Shown piece after piece: positions 35,701 through 45,960 of a DNA stretch of 64,000 nucleotides. Under the pieces are notes generated by a model, which was given only the letters and a program-made list of their open reading frames with translations, ran no database searches and was not told where the DNA came from. Source of the stretch: Davidsoniella eucalypti (taxonomy: Eukaryota > Ascomycota > Sordariomycetes > Microascales > Ceratocystidaceae); contig RMBW01000023.1 of assembly GCA_004009845.1 (NCBI GenBank), forward strand, positions 310,001 to 374,000, written 5' to 3'. Numbering within the stretch: position 1 is the stretch's first letter; each line of letters opens with the position of its first letter. The position numbers and the translations under genes are program-made.

Positions 35701-36990
35701 GCCCGTACCACGAAGCTTAATTGTCGGTATAAAGTTGATCAAGTCAAGCCCGGCGGCTATGCAGTCGAGAAAAGAGTCATAGAGATCGTCAAACCGCTTT
35801 CGATATCGATGTCTGGTCGGCAGAAGGGAGTGATTTATTGCCGTTCTAGAGCAAAGTGCGAGTTTCTAGCCAAGCAGCTGGGCTGTGACTTCTATCATAG
35901 CTTCATGGAGAATAGCAAGCGTGAAGAGGCTCTGTCAAAGTGGGCGGAGGGTCGCGGACATCGTTGGATCTCAGCCACGACAGGTTTGGGGACGGGTATT
36001 GATGTTGAAGGAATCACAGCAGTGATTCATGCGGAGCAGCCATATGGACTTGTGGATTTTGTGCAGCAGACAGGACGAGGAGGTCGACGGCCAGGTGATG
36101 TAGTGCAGTCGATCATTGTGTACAACGGGAAGCCGAGTTGGGAGAAGGAGCATAGTAGCTTTATTGAACAGGCCAACCGAGCTGAGATAGAGTCATTTGT
36201 TTCAACAAGTGAGTGTCGTCAGAAGATCATTGGTCGTTTCATGGATGGCATTACAGATGAGTCATGTAATGGCATTGTTGGTGCTGAGTTGTGTGATATC
36301 TGCCAGGTACAAGTACAAACAGCGACAGCGGCAGCAGCAGTGGCTACACCACAGACTACTGCGGTAGATCTTGGCATCAGCGAAACAAGCCAGACTACTG
36401 CGGTAAATCTTAGCAACGATAAAGCGAATCGACAACAGACGATGGCTCAAGTGGATGATAGATGGATGCGGTTCGGGAAAGAGGAAGGACAAAGTGCCCA
36501 AGTGTTATTCCGTTGGCTAGATGAGGTTGGAGAAGAATGCGCCAGCTGTCACGTTCAAAGTCAGCTCTACAAAAGATTAACTGGAATAAGCCAAGATGCT
36601 ATGAGGCATGCTTCCCAAGGAGTTTCGGAGTGTACGAAACGTTTGACAGGAGTGGAATATGATTCTGCTCGAAAGAAGATCAGATTTGCACCATTATCTT
36701 GCTGTTTCACCTGCCAACTCCCACTTGACTGGTGTGAGCAGACGAAGGTGAAAGCAGGCGAGGGCTTTAGCTGTGGACATATAGACAAAGTACTACCGGT
36801 AGCTTTGATGGCGATCAAAAACTACAGAATGCAGGACTTAGCCAAGAAGGAGTTTGAGATTGATGTCAAGGAGATAGACTTTTATAAATGGCTAGGAGAA
36901 CGACGTCAGTTTCATGATACAGAAGGGACAAACATGCTTGCGCTGTGGGAGGCAATTATCATGGAGGCATACAAAGATGAGTTTTGTTAA
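32716..36990 (+). pseudogene. OrsD-RecQ type helicase (telomere-linked-helicase-like), three in-frame TGA
   Basis: One reading frame of 1,424 codons with no insertion or deletion. It is interrupted only by TGA at 33316-33318, 34342-34344 and 34501-34503. The N-terminus has the C-x2-C and HxxxxH zinc-finger pair of OrsD-like proteins (LLICLPCKAAI with HFRGKH, then CSMCRYLTT with HWRDVGH). The C-terminal half is a superfamily 2 RecQ-like helicase: Walker A PTGAGKS (conceptual residues about 842-848), DECH box (939-942), TAT motif III (971-973), then CRSRAKCEFLAKQLG, TGLGTGIDV and QQTGRGGR (motifs IV-VI). A Cys-rich region near the end (CCFTCQ) follows. Proteins of this build are common near fungal chromosome ends and in mobile regions. 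Stops 1 and 2 fit CGA to TGA; stop 3 fits TGG to TGA. It is recorded as a pseudogene, but readthrough cannot be excluded. Confidence 0.8.
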
Positions 36991-38336
36991 TTTCAGTATT
37001 AAGCATAGTTTTGTGTGAATAATTTATAATTTTAAGTATCCAGAGAGCATTTGATTTGATCTGATTATATTTAACGTCTACCTAAGTCACTGAGATCATA
37101 TGACGCCGGATTGGCTACCGGGCAGATATTTGAAGTCCTCCACTCGACAAACTCAATAGCTTTGTATGTGTGGGACGATGCCGTCCCCCTAGCCCCGAAG
37201 AACTAGTGGTGACATGAAAGATAGGCAGGATTAGGGCACTAAAATAGGGCAGCATAGTTAATTAACAGGCTAGTGTATGTTATGAACTAAGACAGATAAT
37301 CAATTGGGTTATACTTAGACAGTATGAAATATAGATTGCTTGATTGTGATGTGATATAGTAGGTTGATTATAGAAATGAAATCGAAAAGAGTACCACTCG
37401 ATAGGGTTATTACAGAATAGATGCAGCATGAGCAGAAAAATAAGAGACTTGTAAAATCATAGTTGACGTAAATGGAGAATAAGATAAGTATAATATTTTA
37501 ATTATGAAGAACGGTATCATGCATATTGGGCCATTAATTAAGACAAACATTAAATTCTGAGCAAGTTTAGTGTACAATTGTGCTGGCTTAAGTCACGATG
37601 ATGATGTAAAGCTTCAGTTAACATCCCAAATGCTACTTCTTACAAGCAAAGAGTAGCATGAGGAAGGCTAGAAATATGTACTTAAAAAGCTATAGCCAGT
37701 TTTTTATAGCTCAAAGAGGGGCACAGTATGGTAATTCATGAAAAAAGGTCAATAGAACAAGATCAAGAACTACCCAAAGGGAGATTTTGATCAAGGTACC
37801 AAGAAGAGTCATGTGATTTGATATCAGAAGTACAGAGCAGCAATAGCGTGGTATCATTTGTAATAATAATAGATACATAAATAGGCAATACCGTACATAA
37901 AGGTAAAGGTGGATAGTTTGAGTTTGTAAGAAATAGGCTGAAACAAAACATTGGACGGGCTTCAAGCACGCTAGAAGAAGCCATTAGTGGGTTCAAGATA
38001 CGCTAGTTATAGGGTTGAATTAGTGTTCGTAGATTTAGAAATAAGGTGTCTGTAAGTAAGCTCAAGTTAAACATCTTGATAGCTCTATAGCTATAAGACT
38101 ACTGAATTAAAAAATAATAATAATTGAATAATCAAACAAAATTAGAAAATGAAGTTAGTTCGTACTCGTAGTATACTATATATTTATTGAGATTTCTACA
38201 AGCAAATATCTAGGTACAATAGAGAAAGTTAGTAAATAAAATTGACAAGGATAGTTAGCCACAAGATATATAACAGGCATCTAATACATTACCGGGTATT
38301 ACAGCACAATAGCCAGGACAGACACTCACTTGATAT
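36991..38336. other. AT-rich intergenic region
   Basis: No gene seen. It contains SINE copy 2 directly downstream of the helicase frame. Confidence 0.6.
37049..37177 (-). mobile_element. tRNA-derived SINE, copy 2
   Basis: On the minus strand it reads from CGTCCCACACATACAAAGC to a tail like ATAATCAGATCAAATCAAAT. It aligns along its length with the element at 39584-39708. The 5' part has a box A-like stretch (TTGTCGAGTGGAGG, as in Leu/Ser tRNA) and a box B-like stretch (GGTAGCCAATCC). No clear target duplication remains, so this is an older copy. It begins 58 bases after the helicase stop codon. Confidence 0.65.
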
Positions 38337-39418
38337 GTCTATCTATGTAATAATAATAGTTAGTGCTATTGGAAAGGAAAATAAGATGTAAAGAATTTAG
38401 GAGGATAAAGATAGTATATGTATGTATTACAATGTATTTCAGTTAGGTTCTTTAGTTTTAAGAAGAACGACAAGACTAATAACTTTTGAATTATGAACAG
38501 CTTTAGGTACTTATACCATTAGAACAGCATGACATTAGGTGGTTGGGATTTAGCGCTCACATGATTGAGAAAACAACAAGTAAGACAGTTGTAACTGGCA
38601 GTTCGTATTTTAATACCGAACTTACATAGTAATCACTTTCTGTGGTATCTGTAGTATATATTGATCACCGAATGGTTCCCGAGTTACAAAGCAAGTTGAG
38701 ATCGTGGCTAAAATATAAGAGCAAAGACCAATATTATTGAGAAAATGTTCTGCATAGACAAGTAAGAAGAATGGTAGTAGTAAAATCAGCAATGATCAAT
38801 GGCTTAAAGTAAGTTATGTACGTAGTTCTAAAGTAATGTTGCATTGCAAGGGAAATGTCATAATGTAAGACGTATAAATGTGGGCAGGAATATAGGCGAT
38901 GGTAGAACTTCTAACGTGATGTTAGCATTAAGGTCAAACATTAGCAGTAGGTTGTTAAAAGAGGTTTAATAAACGCTGGGTTGTGTTATTGAGTATCAAG
39001 AGAAGAGTAGATTGGTTAATTAACAGAGAAAGAGTTCTGGATAAGTCACAATTGCAAGCTAGGCGATTGGGAAATGGTTGTGTAATCAGTCACTGAAGTA
39101 TAGTTCTTTAGATACTGCAAATGTTGGCTTTTAAGGTTATCGAAGAAATGATGTTATTGTCAGCCAGTAATATAGGACTATTCATCAAGTTGGGTGCATC
39201 AAAAATGACAAAGGTCGAAAAAAGAAAGCGAGAATGGACAGCAGCATTGGGAATATGTGCTGGTTGCTCTTAAAAATCCACGACGAAGTAGACAAGTTCG
39301 TCTTTAGATGAGGGGGGGGGGGGGGTACCGTGAACTCAAAGTACGGAGGTTGTATGCAGCGTCATGGATATGACGTAAGAATTAGGGAAAACTACAGCAA
39401 AAAAGGTGCACAAAGACC

Positions 39419-39423
39419 AAAAA
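39419..39423 (-). terminator. Pol III T5 terminator of 5S copy A
   Basis: Five T on the minus strand just after the 5S 3' end. The same T5 is found at 54988-54992 and 62952-62956. Confidence 0.75.
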
Positions 39424-39424
39424 G

Positions 39425-39543
39425 ACATACAACACCCGGTATTCCCACGTGGTCACCCACCGTAGTACTGATCGAGCGCTTGATAGTTTAACTAGGGGAG
39501 AGCGGACGGGATCCCGTGCTTTCTATCAGCTGTGGTCGTATGT
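39425..39543 (-). rRNA. 5S ribosomal RNA, copy A
   Basis: 119 nt from ACATACGACC to GTTGTATGT, whose ends pair as helix I. Recognisable 5S blocks are CGGGATCCCGTCCGCTCTCC and GTGGGTGACCACGTGGGAA. Helix II (GCTGATAG with CTATCAAGC) can form with one bulge. The internal promoter region reads TAGTTAAAC where TAGTTAAGC is usual. A TATA-like box lies about 27 bases upstream and a T5 terminator directly downstream. No mismatch was seen to copies B and C. Confidence 0.92.
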
Positions 39544-39565
39544 TGAGAATTTGGGGCTTAGAAGA

Positions 39566-39574
39566 CATTATAAA
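39566..39574 (-). promoter_or_regulatory. TATA-like box of 5S copy A
   Basis: TTTATAATG on the minus strand, centred about 27 bases before the 5S start, the place where fungal 5S genes carry an upstream TATA-like element. It is conserved in all three copies. The SINE in copy A inserted just upstream and left it intact. Confidence 0.6.
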
Positions 39575-39583
39575 GGAACCGCC
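39571..39583. repeat. 13-bp target duplication, left side of the SINE
   Basis: TAAAGGAACCGCC, repeated exactly at 39709-39721. Modules B and C have this stretch once (as TAAAGGAACCACC), which shows the empty site. Confidence 0.85.
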
Positions 39584-39708
39584 CGTCCCGCACATACAAA
39601 GCTATTGAGTTTGTCAAGCGGAGGACTCTAAATATCTGACCGGTATCCAATCCGGCGTCGTATGATCTTAGTGATTTAGGTAGACGTTAAATATAATCAA
39701 ATCAAATC
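39584..39708 (+). mobile_element. tRNA-derived SINE, copy 1
   Basis: A 125-bp insertion absent from modules B and C and flanked by a 13-bp direct duplication. It has a tRNA-like head with a box A-like stretch (TTGTCAAGCGGAGG) and a box B-like stretch (GGTATCCAATCC), a short unrelated body, and an A-rich tail (ATAATCAAATCAAATC). These are the hallmarks of a SINE mobilised by a LINE reverse transcriptase. Copy 2 is at 37049-37177. No LINE coding region lies in the window. Confidence 0.75.
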
Positions 39709-39721
39709 TAAAGGAACCGCC
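39709..39721. repeat. 13-bp target duplication, right side of the SINE
   Basis: Exact copy of 39571-39583. Confidence 0.85.
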
Positions 39722-40086
39722 GAAAGCCGACCGGGACCCTCCGTGTCAACGGCCGGTAGCATCTCGGACTAGCTCTTCTTGACTTTTGTGGACCGGCCAC
39801 CTGTACACGAAACAAAGAATTGCCGCTCTTTTTGTCGTATTCTGCCGAAAGTGCCTTTTGGTTCTCTGAAGTCTTAACAACTTTCAACTTCAAATTCTCA
39901 ATGCGCTCCTCCACGCGCTTGATATTTTGCTCGTAAATGCCATTTTTATGCTTCTGAGATAACATCCCGTTGTAAATAAGCCTGCTGGCGAACATTTACA
40001 AAGCCATTGATGGCGGCAGCGACGGCTTCGGCTTCCGTAGTCGGCTTGCCCGGCAGCAATGAAAAGCCATTACTCTAAACGCTCAT
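39709..40086 (-). pseudogene. decayed module ORF, copy A
   Basis: Starts with ATGAGCGTT, but codon 4 is TAG, and another stop (TAA) lies before the coiled-coil part. The middle piece, with IKRVEERIENLKLKVVKTSE, is open. It aligns to the ORFs in modules B and C. The 3' end is cut off by the SINE insertion site. Function unknown. Confidence 0.55.
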
Positions 40087-40943
40087 TTCTAAGTCGATTC
40101 TGCAGCCCAAAGCGTGCTTTGGCTATCTTTGTGCATGATGAAATGGGAAGATAGTATAATAGTACAATAGAGATGAAAAATAAAACGACAATACTAGATT
40201 CCGTTAGAATCTCATTTAAAACAAAATAGGAAGAATCTTGGTGTTTGGTAAGACAAAACTGCAGGCGGAATATTTATTCCTTATAGCCAGCTTCTAAACG
40301 GACAACTTCCATATGCAGATAGATACGCAACTAAGATAGACAGTTAGTAAAAGAAAGAGAAAAAACGCGCAATTACTCAAAAGAACATTAGAAAAGTATC
40401 GTCGGTATCACATAAATTAGCCTAAGTTCTGCTAGGCTAACTGATGCATCGAATATAACAATCTGTAAACTATGTTGATAGATAAAGCGCCATTTATGTA
40501 TGATATATACTTCTATTGAACCCATGAATGAGATATGCTGGAGTCTTGCAATATGATTATGACTAGAATGCAACCCCAAGCCATACGCAGCAATCTCCCT
40601 GGTGTCATTAACTATCTCACGTGTCTCATCATGTGACTGTCTCTTAACTTCTTTAGGGTTGCCAAAGTAGATGATGATTATAAGGGTTGTCAACGTTTCG
40701 TGTGTAAAATGCCAAGACTTTTAGTCCAAGTCTAAACTCGAGACTACTTATAACATCTTTCTCTCAAAAACTGTTGGTTAAACAAGTCATGATACTGTAA
40801 CTATGAAATATCTTGGTGCCCAGCTGTGTTAGCAGGCCACGAGTTTTATCGGAGGTATAAACTTTTATCTTTTACATTATGACTACCTTTTTGCATTAGA
40901 AAACATCATAGTAAACCTTTTTTACTCTGTGTTGTGAATTGTA

Positions 40944-41466
40944 AGGTTCGGCTAAGCTTTAATGCCAATTAAGCAATTTCGTATATTTACCAAAATCTCG
41001 TGATTTCCCTATTTAACACCAAGCTTATGTTGTATTAAATATGTCCTATAATGTCTGAAGTTTTAGGTAAAAGAGGTAAAAGACTTTGCTATCATAAGTC
41101 ACTCTCGTAGCTGTTAGTATTGCTCTGGCTAGTCCCCAATTGACCTAAGCATATGTTTAACCATGACTATTAACCGGGTTCCCATTCCAAGTCACGTTTC
41201 TAATGGAAGTATATAGAGAGATACAAATCTGCTGATTGTAGTATAGCTAGCCATAGCCATAGCCTAGATACAACTCACCCACGGATACTTCCATACATTT
41301 CTTTTCCTCAAGTCCTAATTCTTGTGAGTGAGTTTTCACTTTTAGGCCTTTACATAACATATTTGCCTCTAGGACTTTATTGCTATCTATAAGTTGGGGA
41401 GAATCTTCTCTGCTTCTCGAAAAAATACTTTCTTCTCATACACATCACACTTCTGCAGCTCAACTT
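40944..41466. repeat. repeat X, copy 1 (promoter-like)
   Basis: About 520 bases that align well with 60302-60915. The right end has a TATA-like CTATCTATAAGTTGGGG followed by a C/T-rich leader-like stretch, so it resembles a plus-strand fungal promoter plus leader. It lacks the 63-bp insertion found in copy 2 and keeps the single AACCATGACT site. Confidence 0.75.
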
Positions 41467-41497
41467 ATCAGCTTCATCAGGCCCGTGTCAAAACGAC

Positions 41498-41650
41498 CTA
41501 ATTAATATCAGGGTTGGCTTCGGCAGGCGCATCACGGCGAAGCCAGTCGGTTGACACAGGATTGCCGGTATCGACGGTCAGTGTAGGACCCTTGATGGCA
41601 GAAACCAAAGCGAGAAGAGCCATAATGGCAGCAATGAAAGTAAAATGCAT
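41498..41650 (-). CDS. small secreted peptide with dibasic site
   Basis: A 50-residue ORF. The first 18 residues (MHFTFIAAIMALLALVSA) form a clean signal peptide with an Ala-x-Ala-like end. The remainder is 32 residues with an Arg-Arg pair (DWLRRDAPAEANPDIN at the end), where a Kex2-type protease could release an 11-residue acidic tail. The start has a good context (CCGCCACCATGC), about 150 bases of leader and a TATA box at 41808-41817. A longer overlapping frame (41532-41801) starts upstream but has no signal peptide and low-complexity content. No family was recognised. It could be an effector-like or Kex2-processed peptide; no expression evidence exists. Confidence 0.55.
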   Translation of the reverse strand: MHFTFIAAIMALLALVSAIKGPTLTVDTGNPVSTDWLRRDAPAEANPDIN

Positions 41651-41801
41651 GGTGGCGGTTGGTGAAATTGATGAAAAGAGCTGAAGGTGAAGAATGCGGA
41701 ATATACAAGTTAAAGAATGGGATGATGCTGAAGTAATGAGAGAAGAGAGAATGATGAAAAGCCTGGTGATGGAAGGAAAGTAGAGTTGATATTGTGTCCA
41801 T

Positions 41802-44527
41802 TTGCTACTTTATATACTTGTTCATTGGCCATGATCAGACTATCTAATACCATCAAAATAAAATTAATAGGACTTAAAGCTCAAAATCAGTGGTAAGCAT
41901 CTGGACAAGACAACCTTGAATTATGAGCGAATCGTGAGCCATGCTTTGATCACACATGGGGGGGCATTGACTCTAATCAAGACATGATACTTTGTATAAA
42001 GCGACTCACATATTAAAATGATCCTGGACAAAGACAATTTTAGCTGCATTTAGTCCTTCTTTTGCTTCATTGGCTTGTCCGCATCCATTCTTGACGCCTT
42101 CACCGAGTCTTCCTTATCTCGGCCAATGAAATACTTTGGAGGCCGAGGTTTCAATGCCAAGGTTAGACTATAACACTATAAGTGGCCATTTTTGGCAGGT
42201 CTGATTTTTCTAGGTTTTCTAGAACCACTTGGTCCTCCATTTGAGAGCTCAGGACATAATGTAATGAAGTGCCTAAACAACAAAGATATTTCACCATTTA
42301 TTGCCTATATATTTTAACCTACTAATTACATGAGGCCACACCATACAATGAAGTATAGAAAATCAATTAAGTACTTAATATGCAATAAATAATTCCGCAG
42401 CTTCCATATTCAAAAATACAGACAAGGGTTCCTCTAGGTCAGTAATGTCAAGTACAGTATTTAGGTACATTGTTTTTTTCCATTTTTACAGTGTCTTCTT
42501 GGACCTCAACGTTGTTTTGTTATACTTGTATTTTTAGTACAACAGCCAGCCGCTAATGCCAAAGGTGAAGATTGATATCTTATCTAACTGAAAAGCTATA
42601 GCCACATATACTATATGTACTACACGAATAAGAATGATTAATTCGATGCTGGTCACACCAGAAGCCTCAAGTTTGTCCAGAGTTTGCTGGGCCCGAGCAG
42701 GCCGAAAGTACATCCTTCCCTGAGGCTGTATCTTTTATAGTTCAAACAAGAACGCAATCTAATTAAAAAAATGTAAATTTCGTCAATGGCAGCACGGTGA
42801 GATGAGTTCATATTTATGATAACAGAATGAGTACCAGCATACTATTATTTTGTGACATGATGTTTTTTTCCTATACCTTCGTCAAATTTGCCGGTCTATA
42901 CGAAAAACCTGCAGTGGTTCTTTGATCACCGTATTACTTTTAATGGCTTCTTTTTTGTGATTGCATGGTGACACCTTACTACTGAACAAATTGATACTTA
43001 TTTAAATAAACATCCCCTTTGTGAATGGTCCATGGGACATACAATCCAACTTTAGTACAGAATTTAGTCCATGAACTAGGCTTCTAGTCTTGATATCATT
43101 AGTCTGTCTCGATCCACCAGCTTATGTAGCTGCTCTTCTTTCATCATCGATCCTCATGACTTCAGACTACTTGACTGAATATAAAAACTGTGAAAGGATG
43201 TCTTTGCATATCAACCACTGCATATCTTTAACTTTATAGCAATAGTATGAAAAATGCAAGGTGTGTCACTAAAGTTACAACATTTAGCTATGATCCTTAC
43301 TTTAATACCAAAATAAGCAGTAAACCTCCTCTGTATTAAGTCGCAATAAAAAAAAAAGAAAACAAAAGGAAAACGCCAAACCGAAGAGTAGCATATGAAG
43401 AAAAATACAGGCGTGCAAGACAGAAGCTCAGAATCTGTATATTAGAAGTATAGAGTTGCAGAAACAGTAGTCCAGTTGGAATAGTTTATTTTATTCAATT
43501 TTTGTTGCTAGAAGTTTATTAGTTCGCGTTTTGTTAATCTATTTTAAGTTGAAGTTGAAGTTGAAGTCCCGGCCCCAGTCCCGGCGCGGGATTTGATTCT
43601 TTATTTGGCGCTTCAGTTCTGTGTTACGTAAAGTATCCACACGGAAAACATGACGACGGTCTGACAATGAATAAAGAGACGTCTCCTTACACTCGTGTTT
43701 CTGCTATAGTCGTAGCATGTTGTATGTCCATGGAGACATATTTGGATATCTTTACATGCTTGTGTTCTAGATTCAAGATCTAATAAGTTAATTATGGGTT
43801 TGTTGCTCTGTATTCAGATATTAGAGTGCAATTAGGTGGAAACTGGCGTTTCTGGAATAACATCTCTTTCTGGGTTAGTAAAACCGTCAGTTTTTGCTAT
43901 GTAGAAGTGGTTAAGTAAATAAGACAGCACGAGAAATCAGAAGAAAACTATGGCGCAAAACTATAGTGCTGTTCGTTGTGTATGTAACTTCTCTAATAGT
44001 GTCGAGGTCGGCAAGTATCGTGACATGTAAACTGTTGCTCAGTTTTGTGCGTTTGGGGTACTAGACTAGTGTACTGTTCATTTCTAGAAGGACATTATTT
44101 CATAAATTAATGTGCCAACTTATTGAAATGATGTTCTATTTGCATTTGGATGACATTTCTTGAATCATTTTACATTTTACATTACATAGAGAGAGATACA
44201 AGTATTGTGGAAGAAAGAAAGGAAAAAATCTATTGTGGGTGTGTATTTCTGTTGTGCCACAGCCCATGAATGCAGTAAAAAAATGCAAAAAATATAACAA
44301 AAACCAGAACGCTAAACCAGAACGCCAAACCCAAAACTCCAGCCCAAAGATACCCAAATGTGCCATGCTTCGGTAGCAATGGCACACACGCACAGGAATG
44401 TGTCCTCCGGGGATGATCTACACCGGCGATGGCCAAGGATCTAAGCAGTATAGCAGTCTTTGAGCTGTAGATGCCCAGTACCTATGGCCATGGGTCCAGA
44501 TCACATCCCGAGCACCAAGGTTGGCGC
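41802..44527. other. AT-rich intergenic region
   Basis: About 2.7 kb with no supported gene. It holds the TATA box of the small peptide gene at its left end and a short GTTGAA tandem repeat near 43550-43567 beside a small C/G-rich patch. Confidence 0.55.
41808..41817 (-). promoter_or_regulatory. TATA box of the small secreted peptide gene
   Basis: AAGTATATAAAG on the minus strand, about 160 bases before the ATG, followed by a C/T-rich leader. Confidence 0.5.
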
Positions 44528-45574
44528 TCACAAGGAGAAGTGGGTCACAAAGGATCCCCACCCGCCCTTCATGTGAGCGGCAACATCGGTGCCTGCCGGG
44601 TCGCGGTAGGAGGACACCATTCCGCTGGCCCTTGTGTGCACGCATCCGTGCTTTGCACACAGGGCCTTGAGATTATCGGCCCGGTCGGCGCAACGACCGG
44701 ACGCGATACACGCAACACGAGCGTCCATATGGACGTTCATGAAGTGTCTGCGCACATTGGTGCGCACGCTCTTGGCTGCGTCGGCATCCGAGACCCTCGG
44801 GGGCACAGCGAATGCCGCTTGGCAGATTGGGCACTCCAAGTAGCGGCTCCCATCTTCTCTCCGCAACGGCAGTTGGCCGTGGTGTGGGAGAGGCGCGTGC
44901 TTTAGGAACCCGGTCATCCTGGTGATGAAGACCCGGGCTCCTGAAAAGATGCCCCCAGCAGGTGATGGGGAAGAGCTTCCCACATGCTGGCCGATGACGG
45001 CACCAGGCCGGAAGACTCGCGCCGCTACTGGGCGGCGGACTCGAGTCCGAGCCGCCACATTCGGGCGCGTAGGCTCCTCGCTACCGGTGGAGCCATCGGT
45101 TTCTTCAACAGCCACGGGGCCTGCTGGTGTCAGAGCCGTCTCCTCAGCCTCAATAGGCGCGGTGAGAGGTGCGAGAGGTGCGGGAGGTGCGGGAGGCCAA
45201 AGTGGGACGAAGGCTTCACCAGCATCGGCAACTGTTGGAGCGGCAATGGCAGGGGCATCGACGAGGGGGGAAAGGGAAGGGGAAAGGAGGGGAGCCAAAA
45301 AAGCTGTCCAGTCGATGCCTTCAGGCTCCCTGGACAGGTCTTCCACATCCCATTTACCTTCCAAGGTGGCCGATGGCGCCGCAGCTAGCGAGAAGTCATC
45401 GGCCACCTTGGGCGTGGGCAGGGCTTGCGCGGCCCCGCCAGAGACTGCCGCCACAGTCTCACTTCCTATAGTTAAAAGTTTTGGATCGACAGTGCCGACC
45501 GGGAGGAAATCGAGGAACCACTCCGGGTTCACGACACGATTAGGGTCCAAGACCAGATCTCCCAGACGGACCAT
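44528..45574 (-). CDS. orphan protein with C2H2-like C-terminus, GC-rich gene
   Basis: 348 residues in one exon, starting in a good context (TCAAGATGG) just after an in-frame stop. Residues about 1-40 are conserved-looking (MVRLGDLVLDP, NPEWFLDFL). Residues about 45-210 are a Pro/Ala/Glu-rich, probably disordered linker. The C-terminal third has ECPICQAAF, then RRHFMNVH, a C-x2-C...H-x4-H arrangement of zinc-finger type with a longer than usual loop, and a second Cys/His-rich stretch (CIASGRC, CAKHGCVH). A nucleic-acid or protein-binding role is possible. The ORF is much richer in G and C than its surroundings and has long open antisense frames because of that. No family was recognised; it may be a lineage-specific or transferred gene. 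Confidence 0.6.
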   Translation of the reverse strand: MVRLGDLVLDPNRVVNPEWFLDFLPVGTVDPKLLTIGSETVAAVSGGAAQALPTPKVADDFSLAAAPSATLEGKWDVEDLSREPEGIDWTAFLAPLLSPSLSPLVDAPAIAAPTVADAGEAFVPLWPPAPPAPLAPLTAPIEAEETALTPAGPVAVEETDGSTGSEEPTRPNVAARTRVRRPVAARVFRPGAVIGQHVGSSSPSPAGGIFSGARVFITRMTGFLKHAPLPHHGQLPLRREDGSRYLECPICQAAFAVPPRVSDADAAKSVRTNVRRHFMNVHMDARVACIASGRCADRADNLKALCAKHGCVHTRASGMVSSYRDPAGTDVAAHMKGGWGSFVTHFSL

Positions 45575-45628
45575 CTTGACAGCCGATTCTTAGATAAGAA
45601 GTAGCACCTTAGCAATGGTTCCCACCAT

Positions 45629-45960
45629 AGCCAGATCAGTGGTAAAAGAGTGGAAGGGGAAAAGGTGAAGGAATACAGGGCAGACGTACCTAGCCTGTGA
45701 GTGAAGGAGGCTGATAAAAGAAATCTTAATGGCGTTCTATTACAGAGACGCCAAAAAGAAATGTTCGAAGACCTTCAACTAAATTAGAAGTGACATATTA
45801 ATGCTGATGTTCATCAAAGCCAGATCAGGCCGGTAAATAGGTGAAAGGATGAAGGGGAAACGTACCTAACCGGTGAGTGAAGATCACCAACAAGAGAAAA
45901 GTGGATGGCGTTCAGAAATGCCAGGAAGAGGAGGAACAAAAATGTAGAACACTCTACAGC
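45629..45960. repeat. imperfect tandem duplication upstream of the GC-rich orphan
   Basis: Two units, 45629-45770 and 45817-45960, share CCAGATCAG, GTGAAGGA/GTGAAAGGATGAAGGGGAAA, GTACCTA..C.GTGAGTGAAG and ATGGCGTTC in the same order. On the minus strand each has TAGGTACGT, which looks like a splice donor in the leader of the downstream gene. Confidence 0.6.

Larger units (their letters stand above)
38337..40935. repeat. 5S-bearing repeat module Y, copy A
   Basis: A 2.6 kb segment that aligns with 61853-63921 (from its left end) and with 54757-56372 (right two thirds). Differences are scattered substitutions and small indels. It carries a decayed ORF and a 5S rRNA gene, both on the minus strand, and a 14-base G run near 39312. 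A SINE is inserted at 39584-39708. Repeat X follows directly at 40944. Confidence 0.85.

Noticed and set aside
39449..39631. Plus-strand frames starting MVTHRSTDRALDSLTRGERT at 39449, 55018 and 62982
   Set aside because: They are antisense translations of the 5S rRNA gene; their conservation is explained by the RNA.
44922..45593. Long plus-strand frame opposite the GC-rich orphan
   Set aside because: It is an antisense shadow; GC-rich codons leave few stops on the other strand. The minus frame has the better start context and Cys/His motifs.
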